This document shows positions 8,682 to 20,650 of a stretch of 64,000 bases of DNA, piece after piece (within the stretch, counting starts at the first letter, position 1; each line of letters starts with the position of its first letter). Below the pieces are notes generated by a model. That model did not search any database. It was not told where the DNA came from and saw only the letters and a program-made list of their open reading frames with translations. This DNA is from Diplodia intermedia. Its lineage: Eukaryota > Ascomycota > Dothideomycetes > Botryosphaeriales > Botryosphaeriaceae. The stretch is from contig JAKEKT010000118.1 of assembly GCA_021495925.1 (NCBI GenBank), positions 1 to 64,000 of the forward strand, given 5' to 3'. Both the position numbers and the translations under genes were made by a program.

Positions 8682-11600
8682 TGTGAGGTGAGGCTTGATG
8701 GGATAGGTCCAAGGGCGGGACTAAGCGGAGCCCGGGGTCTAGCTCCGCATTCAGGTTGAGAAGCTTTGACTGGGCGGCGCGAAGGGCGGGAAGGACAGAA
8801 AGATAAATGAGCAGTGGGACGCGAATTGACTGGCGGTGGCCAAAGGTAGGGCTTGCAGAGCTGAGGTCTGTTGCAAAGAGCGGAGAGAGCGGAGGGCACA
8901 CGAGGGCACGGGGAATGCGGATGACTGCAAGCTGTAAGTTTGTGCTTCTCTCGCGGCAACGATGATTAGTGGTGTGGGTCTTTTTCGCACTCGCCAGAAG
9001 GGTGTCGCGGAGCGAAAATCAATATTCGGGCACGTTGGAAGGGCGGGATTGGGCAGTGAGTTGAGGCGCTGTGCCGGAAGCGGAAAAGATGTGTTGTCTA
9101 TAGCGATCCACGGCGCACATACTCACGGGATGACGAGGGCCGGAAACAAGACGCGGTGAAGCCGGACAGGCAGGTGCTGACCCGGGGTTGGAATCTTATG
9201 CTGGTGTAACGGCGATGTAAGATGCGGTGGAACGGAGGGGCAGCTGCTGCCTGAGATCACGACATGGCTCCAGGTGGCACGAAAGCAAGCAGCAGGACGG
9301 GAACAAGACAGGACGACGTCGACGCAGAGAAGCAACGCAAGCAATTGCAGGCGGCGCATCAGCTTACAATAAAGACTGCTGGCGGGGGCAGTCCCCGGCG
9401 GCCCGGTGGGCTGGCTCGGATGGTCCCTGAGCACCAGGCGTCGCGGGGGCGCCGTCATTGGCCTGCGGAGAGCGCGTCGCCATGTTTGGGCCTGCCCTAT
9501 CAGGCTGTGAGGCGGTCCCTGCGGTGATGAGGCGCAGACTGGGTCGTGGTGTGGGCCGCGGCGATGGCGCGCAGAGGCAGGCACGCAGGCTAGCCCATGC
9601 CGACGCTGCCGCCGAGCTTTGCCGGTTGGAGCAGCAAAACGTGGCAGGCGAGGCGAATCATCGATGTGCACCTGCCCTAAGCGAGTCAGTCCCCGAGCCC
9701 GGCGACGACCTGCCGTGCCTGTCTCCGGCACCGTTCCAACACCATTCGCTGTCTGCGTGGCCGTCACGCCCTACGAGGTAGCTGTCGATCGCCGTGGCCC
9801 GTCACCAGCTCGCCCCGTGGCCCGGCTGGTGGTGACGGCAGCGCTGCATCCGATGGCCCCAGCAAAACGCGCGCTCCGGCGCCGGAGACGACTGCGCGCC
9901 ACCCTCAGCCGCACTGCAACTGAAGCCGCGCCGAGCAGCCCTCTCCCGGCTGCCCTCTGACGCGGCGCCTCCTTTGCGCTTGGACGGCAATTCCGCTGTC
10001 TTTTCGCGCCGCTATCTTCCGTTGCCGGCCCTGCCAACGCGCGCGCCACTCAAGACCACGTTGGTGTTCTCCTCCAACGCCTTGCCGGCCGATGACGAGA
10101 TCGACTTCACACGATCAAAAGGGGCCCCTCCGAGCGGACCATCCTCGCTCGTCCTCGGCCGTACTCGCTGCCCGTTGTCCCATGGTTGGTTGCCGATAGC
10201 CGTCGTGGTCAACTGCTGTCCTGAGCGGTCGCGCCGTCTCTTCGGAATCGCACGTTTCTCTGGCCCCATCCCCCACAGCGAATATCACCGTGAGCCGCAG
10301 ATCAATGGGGTGATGACGAGAAAAAAGACGGGGCCGCCGTGTGATGACTGCTGTGACTGCTATCGCCAGCTTGCGAGATCCGATCGGTCCATTTCGCGAC
10401 TGAGATGTGCAAAGCAGCTTCCGGACGCGGACTCGTCTGCAGGAAGCCATGAAGGATTGAAGGCAGATCTCAGCGCTGCCGAATCCCCCTTGGCGGCACA
10501 GCAACCAACGGCCCTGCATCATGCAAGGCACAGCACAAGTCTCGGCAGCGAAATAGCCCCCCCAATCCCTCAATCTGCCGCAGCCACAATTTACACCTTT
10601 TGCCTGAGCATTTCCTGACGCCTCTTGCTGTCTGGATCCTGACGCCCGCCAATGACGCCCTTGGAAGCTGCCGAGATCCTTATCGAATCCTCCCGTACAT
10701 CGAACCATCTCCTGCCCATCTCGTCCAGATGTCCAAATACTTGAAAGACGGGCACGCTATTGGCCCGGCACGTTCCATCGACTCTTGCTCTATAATTTGG
10801 AACGCCTCCTCGACAGGGCTGGATTGCGTTACCGGAAGGATCCCGTGGGATTTCGATGGCTCCGGCATGGCTGATTAGATCTCGAACATTTGCCGAAGAC
10901 GTGCTTCTAGATCCAGACGCTTCGCCACAAGTGCGAGCAAATTATGTCTGTTCTGCGGCGTAGCGGTTGCTAGAGAAAGCAATGCCCAAGATGCTGACAT
11001 TGCGGCGCCCCTTCACATGCCGAAGAAGCAACGCCCGAGCGGATCACTGCTGTGTATGCAGCGCTTCACTTGAACAGCAGAAGGTCAACACAAAATAGCA
11101 GGCTACACATGCACGACGGTCTCTTCTTGCCAAGGCGCCCTAATTGCAAAGTCGGCGGGGTGGCTTGCGCGAACCATGCCGCGTCCGGCAGGTTGAGCGC
11201 ATCTAACCACACCCGCGACAACCGGCGCGCGGGAACGACAACGCGTAAGTGTCCGCACTAACAAATCAAAAGTCACCACCCTTCTGTTCTCCTTCTCTAG
11301 TCACCAAATTCTCACCGTCCGACACCGGCAAACATCACACCACTGCCTCCTTTCCCCCGGGAAAATTTTAAGGCTCTACTCAGGCGATCCTTTTCTCGCT
11401 CTGCCCACAACAATCATCTAAAGATAAAGCAGCGCCCACAAGCCGACGAAGCCGACGTTACCGACGTTCCCTTTAGTCCGCGCGCCCGTGATTTTCCCAA
11501 GTTGCCGAAATGGGGCAATTGCCGGCAACCGACAACGACGCCCTACTGCATTGACCTAGCGTGCGGCGCCGGCGTCAGAACACCTTTCCTTCTCTCCCAG

Positions 11601-14020
11601 TCCATTATTTCCTTACTGCTGTTCTCACTCCCATTCCCATCTCCTTTTAGGGAGAGGAGAGACACCAGTGATCCGCCGCATTTTTCCCCGGCGTATTCCA
11701 GAAGTCGAGAAACACTTCGCACCAGACATCTCTTCTTCCTGGAGAACTACCATAACGCTCTATTATGGAATATACCGTTGTTTTTCTATTTTTCCGTGGG
11801 ATATTGCCTCCTCGCTCCGTTCCACCCCGCTCTCCTTGGCAGTTCTTCAAACGTGCTCACGAGCTCGGAACTGGAGGGCCATGTGACTTGAATGTAATTT
11901 TCAAACGCGCAGCCACGTGTGTTTGACTTATACACACTCTAATAGTCACGACTCGCTCGCTTGAAAGAAGGGTCCATAGGGCGCTGGTGGCTTGGCTTGG
12001 CATGGCTTTTGCTCCTACCCTCCATAACCCCTCTCACTGTTGCGGCCGAAAAGGATGCGGGGAGGAATTTCTAGTATGCACTACTTGATTCAATTGTCAC
12101 CGAGGACGGAAATGAATATGGACGCAGATAGATGGTTGCGAAGCTGGAACGAAGTGTTCTCACTTTATTGGCGGTGCCCTAAGTGCAACGCTTTCGTCCT
12201 CGTAACGCCTCCCTTCTCCGCCGTCGTCTTCGCTTCTTCACTTCCCCCGACGTCGTCGCTTGTCACATCGCCTACTTCGTCTCTGCCAAGCTGCACGATC
12301 TACAGAAGGAGACATATTGCAGCCGAAGGCCAAGAATGCACTCCTTTCCCCTTACAGGAAGCCCATCGACTGACCACGAAAACAAATCCAGCAGATGCGA
12401 GTTGTGAGCGTCCAAATCCATCGCATCATCGTCCGCCGCACATCAGTTGACAAAACAATGAGGCCTACCGCCCGCATCTTCCTCCCAAGACATTACACCA
12501 CACCAATAGGCAGTGGAATCAAGCAACTAGACACATTCGAGCGTTTCCAAGACTCGCATCTTCTTCGTCTGGATCTCGGATTCAATGACCTGTGCAAAAA
12601 GAAAAAGAAAATGGTAGAGCTCCAAGAGCGCAATTCGTCCATCATCCGCTTGTGACGCGACCACCACAGTCATATTTCCCCGTTCCGACGCATGCTTGCA
12701 TGTGTATGCCCTGCCCTGCCAATTCCTCCCGCTACATAGCTGTCGGCTCCTAGCTCCCTATTCCATGCCCACACATCCCCTCCCTCCCTCCCTCCCTCCC
12801 CTATCCACCATCCACCATCATCCCCGAACCACCCAACAAGGCCCGAGACGAACAAGCAAGATCCCGCGCGCGTGCAAAGCCGCCAGCCCCGCCATGGTCG
12901 CGCGGGGCATCCACCACCACCACCAGCAGCACCATGTGGAGCGAACATGAATCATTCAACACTGAGAGAGATTTTTTTCTTGGTCCCCCCCCAAACTGCG
13001 ATGTGGTCTGGTTCCGTCAGAAGTAGATGGAAAAAAAAACCCTAAGCAAAAGCAAACCAACACCAGCCAGCCAGCCAAAACGCGGCGCGCCGCACGCATG
13101 CACACACTCACGCTACACAGCACAGCCCCAGCGATGGAGTGAGGTGAAGGGAGGCGAAACGGGGCGTCCAATCCATTATCAGGCGAGTATATTTTCGATC
13201 CGGACCAAGCTTTGCGAGGCGAGAGGCGAGAGAGAAAGGCGAGACTGTTTAATATAAACGGAAGGCGGCGGTGCAATAGCCACACGATTGGCGAATACGA
13301 AAGGCAAAGGATGGTTTTTCTGGGTGTGGCGCGGTATGTAGAACGAGTCAGTTGGGGGGAGGGTTGGTTAATATGCGTAGGGCTGAGGGGTGGAGGGGGG
13401 AGGGAGGGAGGGAGGGTGAGAGGGAAGGACGGGACACACAGCAAAGGTAGCGGGGAATTTGGGTGTGTCGGGATATATATATATATATGTGAGGTAGTGG
13501 TTTGATCCGATGGCTGGATGCAGATGTGGGTTTCCAGTGCGCGCATTTACGTTACGTCCGGATGTTGGATTCGACTGTTAAACTCCCTATGCATAGGTAG
13601 TCCAGGGTAGACTGTATTCTTTTGCCACCCGCTATTGTGGTATTTCCTAACAGCCTGGCGAAGAAGGGAGGGCGGAAGATGGCGGTCCTACGGGAGAAGA
13701 ATAAAAGCAGTAGAACGACGACGAACACAGCCCACTGGCGTTGGATCTCAAGCCGCAAGCAAACGGGCAAGCATCCAGCAAACATCAAGAGAACAAGAAC
13801 TCAGGTATGATAGACAGCTGGGTAGCACGATACGATCTCTCGATTCAATAACGGGTCATAAGCTAACGCTACCATCCACATCTACTCCCAAAACAAGTCG
13901 CTAAACAAACCAAGCCCACTTCCCCTTCTTCAGTCACGATACCCTTTCCAACCACATCGATACATTCATCCAGTGACTACCCCACATCCTCAAAGCCTTC
14001 CTCCCCACCCCCAACACATC
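8682..14020. other. 5.3-kb interval without a recognisable gene
   Basis: Frames of up to 214 codons occur (for example 9123-9767 minus and 9974-10618 plus), but they lie in GC-rich DNA, overlap one another on opposite strands and resemble no family I know. The stretch 9.0-10.6 kb is GC-rich; 11.3-11.9 kb is pyrimidine-rich, like fungal 5' leaders. Simple repeats occur at about 12779-12801 (CCCT)n, 13393-13422 (GGGA)n and 13473-13489 (TA)n. Long UTRs, an unrecognised non-coding transcript or a fast-evolving multi-exon gene remain possible. Confidence 0.5.
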
Positions 14021-15848
14021 TCAAAGCTCCTTCACGCCCTCCTCCCCCTCCTCCTCATCAACCCCCAGCTCCCTCCCCACAGCACCCTCTCCCCCACTCT
14101 TCCCCCCAACCCACCCATCCACAACCAACCTCGCCACATTCCGCCCCGCCAACGCACTCGTCTCCATCGTGCTGATCAGGCCCTCGATCGCGCTCGTGTA
14201 CCACAGCTTCGCATCCAGCCTCATCTCCTCGAACGTCACGCGCGGCAGCTCGACCGGATACGAGTCCCACACCTTGCGATGGACCCACGAGACGTCGCCG
14301 CGGCGGCCGACCACGTCCTCGCCGAGGTCGCTCTCGCCGTCGTCGAAGTCCGTGGGGACGCCGAGGATCCTGGCGAGGAAGGCGCCGGTGACGGGGGCGG
14401 GCGAGAAGATTTTGTAGAGGTGCTCGAGCGCGCCCGTCGAGGGGTTGCGGACGGTGCGGAGGGTGGAGATGCTGAAGAAGCCGGGGGTGCCGGCGTTGGA
14501 TTTCTTGTCGTTGTTGGCGGCGTCGTCCGTCGTGGGCGAGTCGCCCGGGGCGAGGGTGGTGAGGACGACTTGCGGCACGGACGAGCCGGGCGGCAGGTTG
14601 AAGGCCGAGGGGGCGAGGCGGTGCGGCGACGCGAAGAGGGTGACGTGCAGGCGGACGTAGGGGATGGTGTCGGGGACGTGCTGCGGCGGCTGCGGGGAGA
14701 AGCTGATGTTGGCGAATTGGTAGGGCGCGGCGAGGATGACTTCGTCGAAATGCTCGGGATCGTGGGCGGCGCCGGTGCTGGCGTTTTGAGCGGTGAGCGT
14801 GTAGCTGCCGTCGGCCCGTTTTTCTAGGGCGGTGACGGTGGTGTTGAGCCGGATGTCCTTTGTTGCAGAGGTGGCCATGTTGGCGAAGATTTGCCAGTTG
14901 CCGCCGTCGATGCTCATGGCGCCTTCGGTCGCCATGCAGACCATGGAGATGAGGCCGTTGACGACGGCCAGGTTTTGGGCGTAGTTGACGCGAGTGCTGT
15001 GGAGGTTTGGTTAGCTGTTCGGCCCTGTGTATCAAGTGTGATGGTGACTGGAGTTCACCTTGCCTGCACCACGTCGTGCGCAAAAGCTTCCCCGATGCCG
15101 TTCTTTCTCAGAAACTCGGCTCCCGTCGCTGCAGACGCATCCACCAGCCCCAGCTCATGAGCCTTCTCCGACAACGACGTCCACGGGAAATGCGGCTCCT
15201 CGTACATGTTCAGGAACGCGCCAACCGTCTTCTTCATCAGCTGCATGGTGCGAACCGGCGCAAGCCCGTACTTCCACAGCATCTTGGCCTTGTCCCACCA
15301 GCCCATATCCTCCGGGGTGGTCAGCACGAACTGGTGCCCGTCCCACACGCCCAGGAAGTCCTGTCCTTCGTCGTCGTCTTCCTCTCCTTCGACGGCGATT
15401 GCATTGCGGAAGCCGTCGGAGGACAGGTTGAAGTGCGCCGTGGCATTCACGAGGATGTGGTTGACTTGAACGAAGATGCTCGCGCCGAGTTCGACAGGGA
15501 GGGAGGGCGCATCGTACGCGTACACGGTGGTCGAGCGCCCGCCGATGTAGGGCGCCCGCTCGAAGACGGTGATGTTGGTCGGGATGCCGGCCGCTGAGGC
15601 AAACTCGGACAGGTGGTAGGCGGCGGACGAGCCGCCGGCACCGGCGCCTGTGAGGGGGCGTCAGCCGTCAGCCATGATACGATGCACTGCTTGACGGGGA
15701 GCAAGGCTGCTGGCTGCGTACCTATAATGGCGACCCTTTTGGCGGGGGCGCTGGCGGCGGAAAGATGGTGCTGATGGCTGCTTGCATCATGGCCGCTTGC
15801 GTGATGGGCGAACAGGCAGGCGGCTGCCAATGCCAGGTTGGGCAACAT
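14021..15848 (-). CDS. Prenylcysteine oxidase / lyase (FAD flavoprotein), three exons
   Basis: Exons 15848-15722, 15647-15059 and 14996-14021 join in frame to 563 codons plus stop. Introns are 74 and 62 nt, the first with GCTGAC branch points. The family cleaves prenylcysteines released by turnover of prenylated proteins, in a lysosome/vacuole-type compartment, giving free cysteine and an isoprenoid aldehyde. A hydrophobic signal peptide (MLPNLALAAACLFAHHASG) precedes a Rossmann FAD motif VAIIGAGAGG (residues 39-48), then ERAPYIGGR and ELGASIF. The prenylcysteine lyase domain follows: TRVNYAQNL, ATEGAMSIDGGNWQIF, and ILAAPYQFANI further on. The C-terminus is acidic and ends in VKEL, which is not a standard ER-retention signal. 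The start was chosen because it opens the signal peptide; an upstream in-frame codon would bury it. Confidence 0.9.
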
Positions 15849-16109
15849 GGTGTCGTTGTAGTTGGAGCTAGCTTCCGGGGTTGACGCGGAGCTCGAAGGA
15901 AGCTGACGTGCGGCTTGTGTTCTCGAAGGATCAATCTGGGAATCCCCGGACTTTGCAGATGGACATCCCACAGCAGCCTCGCGTGCGACCGTCAGCTAAA
16001 TAGCAGGCGACCAGGTGAGACTAAGAAGGGGACAGGATGCGGAAGATGCGGCGGAGGAGGCGACCAGCAAGCAAGGGTCCATGGGCTGACTCGTGCCACG
16101 GCGGGCGAC

Positions 16110-16295
16110 GAAGAATTGAGCCCACCCGCATCTGCCTCGTAGAAATATTCCACCACACTAGGGCAGTTGGATACAAGACCCGGGCGTAAATGCAAGTTTC
16201 AAATGCGCACATTCACGTCTGGATCTTATATTCAAGAACCTATCGTAACAGTGTGGTAGTGATTCTGAGGCAGATGCGGGTGGGCTCAATTCTTC
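16110..16295. repeat. 29-bp perfect inverted repeat pair (128-bp spacer)
   Basis: Bases 16110-16138 and 16267-16295 are perfect reverse complements over 29 bp (starting GAAGAATTGAGCCCACCCGC). Pairing continues imperfectly inward, and a CTGACTCGTG motif lies outside both arms in the same orientation. It sits between the 5' side of the prenylcysteine oxidase gene and the 3' end of VPS4. It may be a small non-autonomous element or a transcript hairpin; I cannot tell which. Confidence 0.75.
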
Positions 16296-16433
16296 TGCGC
16301 TGACTCGTGCTGCCCCGTGCACTTCTGCTGTATTGGTCGACGGTAGGTATATCATGCTCTCCGTAGCTACAGTAAAACGCCCAAGTCCACCCAACCGCTA
16401 TGTACGCGAAACAAAATGCATGCAGAACTGTTC

Positions 16434-17850
16434 TTAGTTGCCCTCGCTACCGAACTCCTTCGTCCAGTCTGCGTTTCTCGTAAGGTCTTCGCCGCTGACC
16501 GTAGGCCTCGAGCTCTTGATCGCCTTGATGAAGTCCTTCAGCATGAGCGGAGGCTCCAGCAGCTGGTCAGACTCAACATCTGTCCACTGCATTTCCATTG
16601 CCCCCGCGTCGCCCGGCGAGCAGGGCGTGAGCTTTTCCTGACCGTCCACCATAACCTGATGAGGAAGTCAGCAAGAAAACTTCGCAGAGTCAAGTTCGCC
16701 ACCATACCTTCTTGTAGTGCGTCGCCGTCTGGATCTTCCGCACCGGTTGCATCAGTGCATCTTGCACGGCGATGCTGATATCGCTACCGGAGTAACCCTC
16801 GCTTAGCCTGCCCAGCTCCCTGAAGTCCTCAGGTTTCAGATGGCACGGCGTGGTGCCAACTGCAAGCTCGAACATCTTCATTCGTGCAGGAAGATCGGGC
16901 AAACTGATGTGGACACGTCTCTGGAAACGTCTCCGAATGGCCGCGTCGAGCTGCCACGGGATGTTTGTTGCGCCAAGGATCAGCACGCCCTTCGAATCCT
17001 TGCCAACACCATCCATTTGCACCAAGAGTTCGGTCTTGATGCGTCTTGATGCCTCCGACTCACCCTCTCCACGAGGGCCGCACAGCGCATCGATCTCGTC
17101 GATGAAGATAATTGACGGCTTGTTCTCTCTTGCCATGTTGAACAATTGCTTGACGAGGCTGTGCACCAATTAGAATTGAAATGTAAAGGGAGGGGAGAAT
17201 TGAGCCAGGCCTCACCGTTCACTCTCTCCCATCCATTTCGAGACCAAGTCACTGCTGCTGACGCTGAAGAAAGTGCTGTTCGCCTCGGTGGCGACCGCCT
17301 TGGCCAAGTAACTCTTACCGGTACCGGGCGGGCCGTACATCAGGATACCCTTCCACGGCTGTCTCTTGCCCGTGAACAGATGGGGGAACTTGATGGGTAA
17401 TATCACCGCCTCCTTCAGCGCCTCCTTCGCCTGGTCCAAGCCGGCAACATCTTCCCACCTGACGTTGGGCTTCTCCGACAGGATGGCGCCAGCGAGCGCA
17501 CCGCGCAGCTTCTTGGAGTCGGCGTCTTCCTCCTCGTCTCCACCCTGACCTTTCCCACTTCCGCCGGCAACCTTGCCGTTCGCGCCTATCGCACCGGGTT
17601 TCTTCTGGTTGTTGGTGTCGTTCTCGGCAAGGTGGTTCTTGAGCTTCTCGGCGCGCTCCATGTACTCGCCCACCTTGGCGCGGATCATCTCCTTCGACTT
17701 TGCATTCTTCTCCCACTTCAGCGCCAGCATGAACAGCTCGAGAGCCTGGTAGTACATCTGGTAGGCGCTTTCATAGTCGCCGTTGGTGTCTTTGTCGATT
17801 GCCTTCTTGACCACGTCGATAGCGCGGCCAAGGAAGTCGGTGCCGCTCAT
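16434..17850 (-). CDS. VPS4: Vacuolar protein sorting ATPase Vps4 (ESCRT disassembly)
   Basis: Exons 17850-17216, 17158-16708 and 16655-16434 give 435 codons plus stop, close to yeast Vps4 (437). Introns are 57 and 52 nt. Vps4 is the AAA ATPase that disassembles ESCRT-III at endosomes. An N-terminal MIT domain (about 1-75, three helices with ESAYQMYYQALELFMLALK) is followed by an acidic linker, then the AAA core: Walker A GPPGTGKS at 173-180, Walker B IIFIDEID at 228-235, sensor region GATNIPW, and arginine fingers in RRRF at 287-290. The C-terminal part (SDQLLEPPLMLKDF, then WTKEFG) matches the Vps4 beta domain and C-terminal helix. All catalytic residues are present. It is divergent from YKE2. 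Confidence 0.97.
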
Positions 17851-18361
17851 TGTGAGCTGGTAACGTGGGTTGGGCGTGTACGAGTGCGCTGCGCTTCCGA
17901 TGCCGCTGACTGCGTTGCACAAAATGCGACCGGGGTTGGCAGAATGACTGTGCAGCGTCCGCCGTCGTCGACGCTCTCGTGTCTGCGGGTTGGTGCAGCA
18001 GGCGTCGGCGTTTACAGAGCGATCAGCGGGTGGTTGCTACGGCAGCGTTCGACGCGGAGCTGGAGCGCAGGTACAGAGAGGGACGCGCCTGAGAACGTCA
18101 GCTATGGCCTCAGAGAGATCGCCAGCGAAAAATTTACCGGCGAAGAAGCGCGAAGGCACGGATGGGGTGGGCGGCGGGCAGAGTTGTTGCGCTTTGAGCT
18201 GGGGCGGCGAGCGGACGCAGAGGCGCGCACGCAGCAAGGCCCATGTCACCCACTGCCGCCCCGCGAATGCCAAGGCCCCAGACTCTCTCCTCCACCACCG
18301 CCCGCCAATCCCCTCCCCACCGCACGCATCCCTTCAATCGCACCCGACACCACCTGCGGAG
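17851..18361. promoter_or_regulatory. Shared divergent promoter, VPS4 / YKE2
   Basis: This 511-bp gap lies between the start codons of two head-to-head genes and must contain both promoters. It is GC-rich with no obvious TATA box, as expected for housekeeping genes. The call rests on layout. Confidence 0.6.
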
Positions 18362-18957
18362 ATGGCGGAGCAGCAGAAGAAGCTGCAGGATCTCACCGAC
18401 GAGTTCCAGAAACTCCAGGGCGGTGCGCTGCCCCCCGCTTCAATTTCTACTGCACTTGCTAACGCCTTTGCAGAGCTGCAGAGCACTGTCGACGGTCGCC
18501 AGAAACTCGAGTCGCAGCAGCAGGAGAACAAGGGTGTTCAGCAGGTTCGCACTTCTTGAATCTTCCTTGCCGACCCCGGTCTCACCTCACCCGCGTTGCC
18601 AGGAGTTTGAGAAGATCGCCGACGATGCCAACATCTACAAGCTCGTGGGCCCGGTCTTGCTGAAGCAGGACAAATCCGAGGCCGTTCTTGCTGTTATTGG
18701 GCGCTTGGAATTCATCGAGAAGGAAATGTGAGCTTCTCATTGCAGCGCTGCCCAAGTTGGAAGCGCCCGGACTGACCAAGGCTGCAGCAAGCGCATCGAA
18801 GGGCAAATTAGCGAGATTCAAGAGCGCAGCGAAAAGAAGAAGATCGAGGTCGGTTTCTCTGGGACATTGCGCGCGGAGACGGGGTGCTGACGTTGCACAG
18901 ATCATCACTCTGCAAACTGAAATGCAGCAGCTGCAGCAGCCTGCTGCCGCCGCATGA
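18362..18957 (+). CDS. YKE2: Prefoldin subunit 6 (Yke2/Gim1), five exons
   Basis: Exons 18362-18422, 18474-18544, 18603-18727, 18788-18848 and 18901-18957 join to 124 codons plus stop, with all phases consistent. Two donors are weak (GTTCGC, GTCGGT). The product is a beta-type subunit of prefoldin, the hexameric cytosolic chaperone that passes actin and tubulin to CCT. Two long coiled-coil helices flank a beta-hairpin with the near-invariant IYKLVGPVLLKQDKSEA motif. The following helix begins with a GRLEFIEKEI-like stretch and ends in a Gln/Ala-rich tail. Four introns in 124 codons is dense; exons are as short as 57-61 nt. Confidence 0.94.
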
Positions 18958-19630
18958 GGTGGTTCTTGACGACTCAAGACCACATCCACCAATGGCACCA
19001 CTCAGGTACTGGTTCCAGTGAAAGCAGACCAGGTATGAGGACACATGTTGGTAGCAGAAATGGGTGTGCGGCCGTACGCGCGACGCTGGGTATAGGTTAC
19101 GCACCACGCCGTGCCGCTAGAAGCCGGACATGAAGTTCTTGGAGAACGAAGTTGGCACAATTTCAAATGCTACTTCAGAAGTGTCCAACCAGTCAGCCTT
19201 GGGCGGCAATCGACACTGATACCACAATGCTTCTTCTCAACTCTCTCAATGCATGGTTTCCCGTTTCGCCAATGCTCTTCGCACTCGCTTTGGGCGGTAG
19301 TGGCCGCTTCCCACGTTGACGGGCGACCGGCTGAGGGGCGCAGCAACACTTCCTCGCCGGGAAGGATGATTCGACTCCCCTCGCACCTACCTCCAAGGGT
19401 CACTTCTTCTCCCTTAACTCTTCGCCGCGCTCCCGTCTTCGCCATCTCTTCTTCATCATCACCACCCCGATCCAATTGCTACCAGAGTCTTCGTTAAGCA
19501 AGCAGCCGCTGCCAACTCCATTCTTTTGGACCTCAACTCTCCATACCATTGAGCTGTGATCCACTTTCACCTCTCAACATTTTCGCTTATCACACACACA
19601 TACGCCCATACACAGGCAAGACTCGCTACA

Positions 19631-20650
19631 ATGTTAGCTTCGCTACGCAAGGACAATGCGAGCGCGTGGGATTGTATGTACCCCGATCTCATCGACCACA
19701 AGAGCCCAGTGCCACCAAAGGACTCGACACTAAAGAAGTGTGTGCCAGATATGGAGTCAGGGACAAAGAAAGACTCGACATCAGAGACGTCGGACGAATC
19801 AACGTACTCGACGCCATTCTGTTACAACAGCAAAGGGCTTCAAGATCTCGATTTTGAGTTTCGAGAGTTCAAACTTACACCCCTCGTTGACTACACCATG
19901 AAATCCCAGCCCTTTCATGGCAATGTGGATGTCTCAGGCGATCAACCACTCAACGATCAACCACCCAGAGACAGCTACATTGACGACACCAACCAAACCC
20001 GTCCGACTGAACCTCCCATCGCTGAATGTCCGAGGTGCGGCCACGCCACCGAGCATCAACCGCAAAAACAACCCGGTGGAAGTTTGAAGTTTGAGGAACT
20101 CACCAACACCAAGTGGCCTCAAGCACCTACACGTCGTACTGAGTTCTCGAAAGGGATGCCATTAATCGGTGAAGAGAACGGAGAAAGCAGTAGTGACGGC
20201 GCCAAAAGCCATGGATTGCTGCCACCAATCAACGTTGGATCTTCGGGGCCTGCCAAGCCCAAGGAAACGGAGCCTGCCAGGCCCTCGACTGAGCAGCCTA
20301 TCGAGCTCCAGGATATGTCGGGTGCTAAGGCTGCGGAAACGGAGGCTGTCGAGACTGCGGAACCGGAGGCTGCCGAGACTGCGGAACCGGAGGCTGCCGA
20401 GATCGCGCCTACGACAACCATTTCGTTCGCGCCCGAGCCTACGGTCGCAGAGGGAGGACCGCCTCCAGCGCCTGGGTTGAGGCCGGACTCCTGGATGAGG
20501 AGGCAGCTGTGGAAGCTGGAGGAGTTGTGTTGTTGCCACTGCTGTGGGGTTTGTAGTAGGGCTTGTCGCCACTGCTTCAGGGCTTGTTTCCACTCCTTTA
20601 GGACTTGTCTCCGTCGCATCTGTCCGTTGGACAATGATCAACAAGTATAA
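19631..20650 (+). CDS. Orphan protein with Cys-rich C-terminal repeats
   Basis: Single open frame of 339 codons plus stop from ATG 19631; longer frames upstream start only at non-ATG codons. I recognise no family. The N-terminal two-thirds is polar and probably disordered, with one CPRCGH pair near residue 136. Residues about 235-260 contain a 24-bp tandem repeat encoding EPEAAETA-like units. The C-terminus is unusual: LCCCHCCGVC followed by three 7-residue repeats (RACRHCF, RACFHSF, RTCLRRI), encoded by a 21-bp tandem repeat, giving 11 cysteines in about 35 residues next to basic residues. Such a tail could bind metal or be S-acylated, but that is inference. Repeats and bias leave some doubt that it is a conserved gene. 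Confidence 0.6.
   Translation: MLASLRKDNASAWDCMYPDLIDHKSPVPPKDSTLKKCVPDMESGTKKDSTSETSDESTYSTPFCYNSKGLQDLDFEFREFKLTPLVDYTMKSQPFHGNVDVSGDQPLNDQPPRDSYIDDTNQTRPTEPPIAECPRCGHATEHQPQKQPGGSLKFEELTNTKWPQAPTRRTEFSKGMPLIGEENGESSSDGAKSHGLLPPINVGSSGPAKPKETEPARPSTEQPIELQDMSGAKAAETEAVETAEPEAAETAEPEAAEIAPTTTISFAPEPTVAEGGPPPAPGLRPDSWMRRQLWKLEELCCCHCCGVCSRACRHCFRACFHSFRTCLRRICPLDNDQQV

Noticed and set aside
9123..10708. Several 190-215-codon frames on both strands
   Set aside because: They overlap one another, lie in GC-rich DNA and match no family; treated as chance frames.
13973..14827. 284-codon plus-strand frame opposite the prenylcysteine oxidase gene
   Set aside because: Antisense shadow of exon 3; starts in repetitive Pro-rich sequence.
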